From positions 1 to 64,000 of the forward strand of contig NZ_JAGENB010000011.1 of assembly GCF_019991125.1 (NCBI RefSeq): a stretch of DNA of 64,000 bases, written 5' to 3'. This document shows positions 60,588 to 64,000 of the stretch, in pieces (the stretch's first letter is position 1; every line of letters starts with the position of its first letter). The stretch comes from Phyllobacterium calauticae. Lineage in GTDB: Bacteria; Pseudomonadota; Alphaproteobacteria; Rhizobiales; Rhizobiaceae. The notes below the pieces were generated by a model. That model was given only the letters and a program-made list of their open reading frames with translations. It ran no database searches and had not been told where the DNA came from. The translations under genes and the position numbers were made by a program.

Positions 60588-62054
60588 GTGAAGCTGTTCA
60601 TTGCAGGCCTGGATACGGAGACAAATACCTTTTCTCCCATACCAACGGGCTATGAGGCATTCCGTGAAAATCTCATTGCCCACGGCGATGCCACGTCCAG
60701 GCCATTGAACTGCTGCTCGTCGCAGATGCATGTCTGGTCGAATGCGGCAGCCGCACGCGGCTGGAGCGTCGTCGAAAGCCTCTGCGCGGTGGCAGAGCCG
60801 GGCGGCACCACCACCCGGACGACCTATGAAGCGTTTCGTGCGGAAATTCTTGCCGACCTTCAGGCGGCAATGCCCGTTGATGGCGTGCTGCTGGCACTGC
60901 ACGGCGCCTGCGTTGCCGAGGGTTATGACGATGTCGAAGGCGATCTTCTGTCCCATGTCCGCAAGATCGTGGGCCCGGATATACCGGTCGGTGCGGAATT
61001 GGACCTGCACTGCCACCTGACAAAGACCATGATCGACAACGCCACCATGCTGGTCGCCTACAAGGAATATCCGCATACGGACATAGAAGAGCGCGCGGAA
61101 CATCTTTTCCAGCTGCTGGTCAAGGTGCTCGAGGAGGGCTGCCGTCCGGTGATGGCCGATTTCGACTGTCGCATGATCGGCATGTTCCGCGTGCATCAGC
61201 AGCCGCTGCGCGGGCTGGTTGACCGGATGAAAGCGCTCGAGGGACAGGACGGCATCTTGTCTGTTTCCTTCTGCCACGGTTTCCCGTGGGGCGATGTCGC
61301 GGATGTCGGCGCAAAGATGCTGGTGGTGGCGGATCGCGACATCGGCAAGGCGCAGGCGCTGGCGACGGCGTTTGGCCAGGAAATATTCGCGCTGCGAAAG
61401 GAACTCAAACCGGAACACAGCAGCATTGACGAAGCGCTCGACCAGGCACTGGAGGTGCAGCACGGCACGGTTGTGCTTGCCGACGTATCGGACAATGCGG
61501 GTGGCGGTGCCCCCGGAGATTCGACATTCGTGCTCAGGCGCGTCATCGAACGGGGCATCAAGGATGTTGCCAGCTGCCTCTATTGGGATCCCATCGCCGT
61601 CCGGCTTTGCCACGAAGCCGGGGAAGGCGCGGTGCTTCCCCTGCGGATCGGCGGCAAGATCGGCGAGGCATCCGGCCAGCCGCTTGACCTGACGGTGACC
61701 GTACGGCGTCTTGCCTCCGGCATCACCCAGCGTTTCGGCATTGTTCCGCTGTCCATCGGCGATGCCGCCTGGGTCAGTTGCGATGGGGTCGACATCATCC
61801 TCAACAGCCTACGCACCCAGACGTTTCATCCGGAATGCATGACAGCGCTCGGGCTTGACCCCTCCACCCGGAAAATCGTCATCGTCAAATCAAGCAATCA
61901 CTTCCGCGCCGGATTTGAGCCGATCGCCAGCAAAATTCTTTACATCGCCGCACCGGGCGCATTGCAGCCGCACTTTGAAGACCTGCCCTATACAAAACTG
62001 AAGAACAGCTATTGGCCAAGGGTGGAAAACCCCTTTGCCACCGCCATAGCTTAG
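60588..62054 (+). CDS. M81 family metallopeptidase (MlrC-like)
   Basis: 488 residues, full length for MlrC/DUF1485 proteins. The N-terminal domain has candidate zinc ligands in ALHGACVAEGYDDVEGD (H105, E111) and GAELDLHCHLT (D139, H141, H143), plus FCHGFPWGDVADVG near 228; the C-terminal MlrC domain has DVSDNAGGGAPGDST near 305. MlrC cleaves linearised microcystin fragments in sphingomonads, but most family members outside that pathway have unknown substrates. GGAGGATCACC precedes GTG/ATG at the start. Divergent from the M55 gene. Confidence 0.9.
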   Translation: MKLFIAGLDTETNTFSPIPTGYEAFRENLIAHGDATSRPLNCCSSQMHVWSNAAAARGWSVVESLCAVAEPGGTTTRTTYEAFRAEILADLQAAMPVDGVLLALHGACVAEGYDDVEGDLLSHVRKIVGPDIPVGAELDLHCHLTKTMIDNATMLVAYKEYPHTDIEERAEHLFQLLVKVLEEGCRPVMADFDCRMIGMFRVHQQPLRGLVDRMKALEGQDGILSVSFCHGFPWGDVADVGAKMLVVADRDIGKAQALATAFGQEIFALRKELKPEHSSIDEALDQALEVQHGTVVLADVSDNAGGGAPGDSTFVLRRVIERGIKDVASCLYWDPIAVRLCHEAGEGAVLPLRIGGKIGEASGQPLDLTVTVRRLASGITQRFGIVPLSIGDAAWVSCDGVDIILNSLRTQTFHPECMTALGLDPSTRKIVIVKSSNHFRAGFEPIASKILYIAAPGALQPHFEDLPYTKLKNSYWPRVENPFATAIA

Positions 62055-62065
62055 AGCGCCTGGAA

Positions 62066-62094
62066 ACGCCGCAGATCAAAGCGAACTGCGGCGT
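62066..62094. terminator. Hairpin between convergent M81 and ATPase genes
   Basis: ACGCCGCAG (62066-62074), 11-nt loop, CTGCGGCGT (62086-62094): perfect 9-bp stem between the two stop codons. It has no T-run but could serve both strands. Confidence 0.6.
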
Positions 62095-62101
62095 GTCCAA
62101 G

Positions 62102-63097
62102 CTACGCGGGAATGTGCAGGTGGCAGCGCGCCTGATGAGGGGACGCCTTTTCCGCGCCGGCCTTGCGCACAGTCAAAAGCGCTTGCGGCAATTCGCATCC
62201 CGGCACGGCGGACCCGCACCGTTCGCGATAGTAGCACCCTGCGGGCAGACGACGGTTGTTCGGAAGCTCACCGGTAAGGCTGGCATCCACGTCAAGAAGA
62301 GAGTTTTTCAAACTGGGAACGCTGGCGAGCAAGGTCCGGGTATAGGGGTGCGCTGGATCGTCAAACACCGCCTCCGCCGTCCCCGTTTCAACGATCTGGC
62401 CAAGATACATGACGGCAACCCGGTCGCAGAAGTGACGGACCAGCGACACGTCATGCGAGATGAACAGATAGGAAAGCCCAAGCTCGCGCTGCAGCTTCAA
62501 GAGCAGATTGATGATCTGGGCCTGCACCGACACGTCCAGTGCCGATGTCGGCTCATCGAGGATCAGAAGCTCGGGGTCCGTGCTCAGAGCCCGGGCAATG
62601 GCGATGCGCTGGCGCTGCCCTCCGGAAAACTCGTGCGGCAGGCGGTCGAGCTGGTCGCTTCTCAACCCGACGGAGATGGCAAGTTCTTCCGCCCGCGCCC
62701 GCAAGGCAGCCGTCGGCATGCCTCCCCTGATATGCAGCGGTTCCGTGATCAGGCGCCAGACCGGCAACCGCGGATCAAGCGACGATTGCGGGTCCTGAAA
62801 GACGATCTGCATCTTCTGCCGGAGATCGCGCTTGAGCGTGCCGTTTGCACCGGCAAAATCATGCCCGTCCACCAGCACTCTGCCGCTCGTCAGCCCCACC
62901 AGGCCGATCACGGCCTGAACAAGCGTGCTCTTGCCGCAGCCGGATTCCCCGACGATGCCGAGGCTTTCGCCCGGCAGCACGCAGAGATCCACATTGTTGA
63001 CGGCATGGACCTGCGATGTCACCCGCCCGTACCAGTTTGTTGCTCCGGGAAACCGGACGGTGAGATTTTCAACGCTGAGGAGAGGTGCTGCTTTCAC
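62102..63097 (-). CDS. Oligopeptide ABC transporter ATPase (DppF type)
   Basis: 331 residues. Walker A GESGCGKS near 55, [15 protein letters not shown] near 160, [10 protein letters not shown] and the H-loop SHDVS are intact, and the C-terminal oligopeptide/dipeptide extension with cysteines (PAGCYYRERCGSAVPGC) that can hold an Fe-S cluster is present. It overlaps the DppD-type ATPase by 4 nt. With that partner it should energise import of the ligand of the binding protein at 57110. Confidence 0.91.
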   Translation of the reverse strand: MKAAPLLSVENLTVRFPGATNWYGRVTSQVHAVNNVDLCVLPGESLGIVGESGCGKSTLVQAVIGLVGLTSGRVLVDGHDFAGANGTLKRDLRQKMQIVFQDPQSSLDPRLPVWRLITEPLHIRGGMPTAALRARAEELAISVGLRSDQLDRLPHEFSGGQRQRIAIARALSTDPELLILDEPTSALDVSVQAQIINLLLKLQRELGLSYLFISHDVSLVRHFCDRVAVMYLGQIVETGTAEAVFDDPAHPYTRTLLASVPSLKNSLLDVDASLTGELPNNRRLPAGCYYRERCGSAVPGCELPQALLTVRKAGAEKASPHQARCHLHIPA

Positions 63098-64000
63098 GAC
63101 GGAACCTCGCTCGACGGCAGGGATGGATGGCCGGCCCGTTGCCAGCAGGAGACGGCCTGCCCGCCCGGCAGGGCGGTTTCATGCGGTTTCTCCATACATC
63201 TCGTATCAGCCTCCGGGCATCGCGGCCGGTAAAAACATCCGGGCGGCGGATCGAGGAGATTGGGCACCGTGCCGGGAATGGACTCCAGCGGCTCCTTTGG
63301 CCGGACACGTTCGGGCAGGCAGCGCAGAAGCGCCCGGGTATAGGGATGCTGCGGCCGGTCGAGGACCGCGCGGGTCGGCCCTGACTCCACGATGCGCCCG
63401 GCATACATGATGTAAAGCCGGTCGCAGATTTGCGATACCACGGCGATATTGTGGGATATGAACACCACCGATGTTCCGGTCCGTCGCGCCCGCCCCTGAA
63501 TAAGCCGCAGGATCGCCGCTTGGACTGTGACGTCCAGAGCCGTTGTCGGTTCGTCGGCGATGATCAGGCCCGGATTGCAGGAGAACGCCATGGCGATGAG
63601 CACCCGCTGGCGCATGCCGCCCGACAGTTCAAAGGGATAGGCCTGCATGATGCGGGCGGGCTCGGGGATCAGCATATCGGCCAGAATGTTGACCGCCACC
63701 GCTTCGGCCGCTTTTCTACCAAGCGCTTCGTGACGCCGAATGACGCTCACCAGCTGCTGGCCGATCCGGATCGTCGGGTTGAGCGCATTCATGGGTTCCT
63801 GGAAAATGGTCGAAACCAGTTTACCGCGAACCTGCTGAAGCTCCTCTTCGTCCATCGCCATCGGATCGCGCCCGAAGAGACGAATGCTCCCTTGCGTGAT
63901 CTTATACCGGCCTTCCGGCAACAGACGCGTGGCCGCCATGGTGCTGACGGACTTGCCGCAGCCTGACTCGCCGACCAGACCAACGATTTCAGCATTTCCC
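63094..64000 (-). CDS. Oligopeptide ABC transporter ATPase (DppD type), cut by the window end
   Basis: About 301 residues visible; the reading frame is open through base 64000, where codons read [17 protein letters not shown] (Walker A), so the N-terminus lies outside. Inside are [11 protein letters not shown] (Q-loop), [27 protein letters not shown] and the C-terminal Cys motif ([18 protein letters not shown]). It is the ATPase partner of the DppF-type gene; permeases would follow off the right edge. Confidence 0.9.
   Translation of the reverse strand, partial: GNAEIVGLVGESGCGKSVSTMAATRLLPEGRYKITQGSIRLFGRDPMAMDEEELQQVRGKLVSTIFQEPMNALNPTIRIGQQLVSVIRRHEALGRKAAEAVAVNILADMLIPEPARIMQAYPFELSGGMRQRVLIAMAFSCNPGLIIADEPTTALDVTVQAAILRLIQGRARRTGTSVVFISHNIAVVSQICDRLYIMYAGRIVESGPTRAVLDRPQHPYTRALLRCLPERVRPKEPLESIPGTVPNLLDPPPGCFYRPRCPEADTRCMEKPHETALPGGQAVSCWQRAGHPSLPSSEVPS

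Noticed and set aside
1-64000. tRNA or rRNA genes, CRISPR arrays, insertion sequences, prophage or integrase genes
   Set aside because: Looked for characteristic sequences and encoded proteins; none seen by eye. Faint or highly decayed elements could be missed without a search tool.

Overview
The window looks like part of an alphaproteobacterial (Rhizobiales) chromosome or chromid, most like Phyllobacteriaceae/Brucellaceae. The signs are high GC, an ECF11-type RpoE-ChrR pair, a Ros/MucR regulator, a rhizobial-style alpha-galactoside (agp/mel) operon, a CusA/CzcA-type RND pump, PaoABC, and many ATGA start/stop overlaps. I see no rRNA, tRNA, CRISPR array, insertion sequence or prophage. The species call is inference from gene families.

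0-4.2 kb: a bat operon (batA, batB with a C-terminal TPR region, batD), preceded by an interrupted small frame. 4.3-10.8 kb: a singlet-oxygen/photo-oxidative stress cluster. It holds a DUF2177 membrane protein, an operon rpoE-chrR-lipoprotein esterase and, divergently, an operon FAD oxidoreductase-DUF1365-photolyase. Three matches to the ECF11 promoter (TGATCC-N18-TA) sit exactly where RpoE control would be expected. 10.8-16.6 kb: a second ECF sigma factor with an NTF2/SnoaL-like tail next to an HSL-type hydrolase, then fasciclin, monooxygenase and histidine-phosphatase genes. A third ECF sigma factor follows; it shares a near-identical promoter motif with the DUF4142-cupredoxin operon downstream of it.

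16.7-24.4 kb: metal and metalloid resistance, arsR-arsC-arsH and a copper/silver cus-like operon (Cys/Met-rich protein, FixH-like protein, cusB, cusA, DUF411 protein). Neither an arsenite exporter nor an outer-membrane channel lies beside them. 24.5-26 kb: a basic hypothetical protein, a MucR-type regulator behind an AT-rich leader, and a remnant of a response-regulator gene. 25.9-31.3 kb: a ytfQRT-yjfF sugar ABC importer ending in its GntR-type regulator, with a perfect 23-bp palindrome at the promoter.

31.4-35.5 kb: an O-antigen ligase/polymerase, a small Rhizobiales protein, cysE and a DadA-like FAD oxidoreductase. 35.7-40.3 kb: paoABC aldehyde oxidoreductase divergent from a TetR regulator with an inverted-repeat operator between them. 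40.6-44.8 kb: a tripartite ABC efflux system (NodT-type outer-membrane factor, permease, ATPase, HlyD-type adaptor).

44.8-56.3 kb: alpha-galactoside catabolism, with an AraC regulator divergent from GH4 glycosidase, a peptide-family binding protein, two permeases, a fused double ATPase and a second GH4 enzyme; then pepT and a Pr6Pr membrane protein. 57.1-64 kb: a peptide uptake and hydrolysis island, with a dipeptide-type binding protein, creatininase-family amidohydrolase, M55 D-aminopeptidase, divergent M81 (MlrC-like) metallopeptidase and two oligopeptide ABC ATPases, the last cut by the window end.

Several transcription units end in long, perfect hairpins without a T-run, and both sugar-transport operons carry a hairpin directly after the binding-protein gene.
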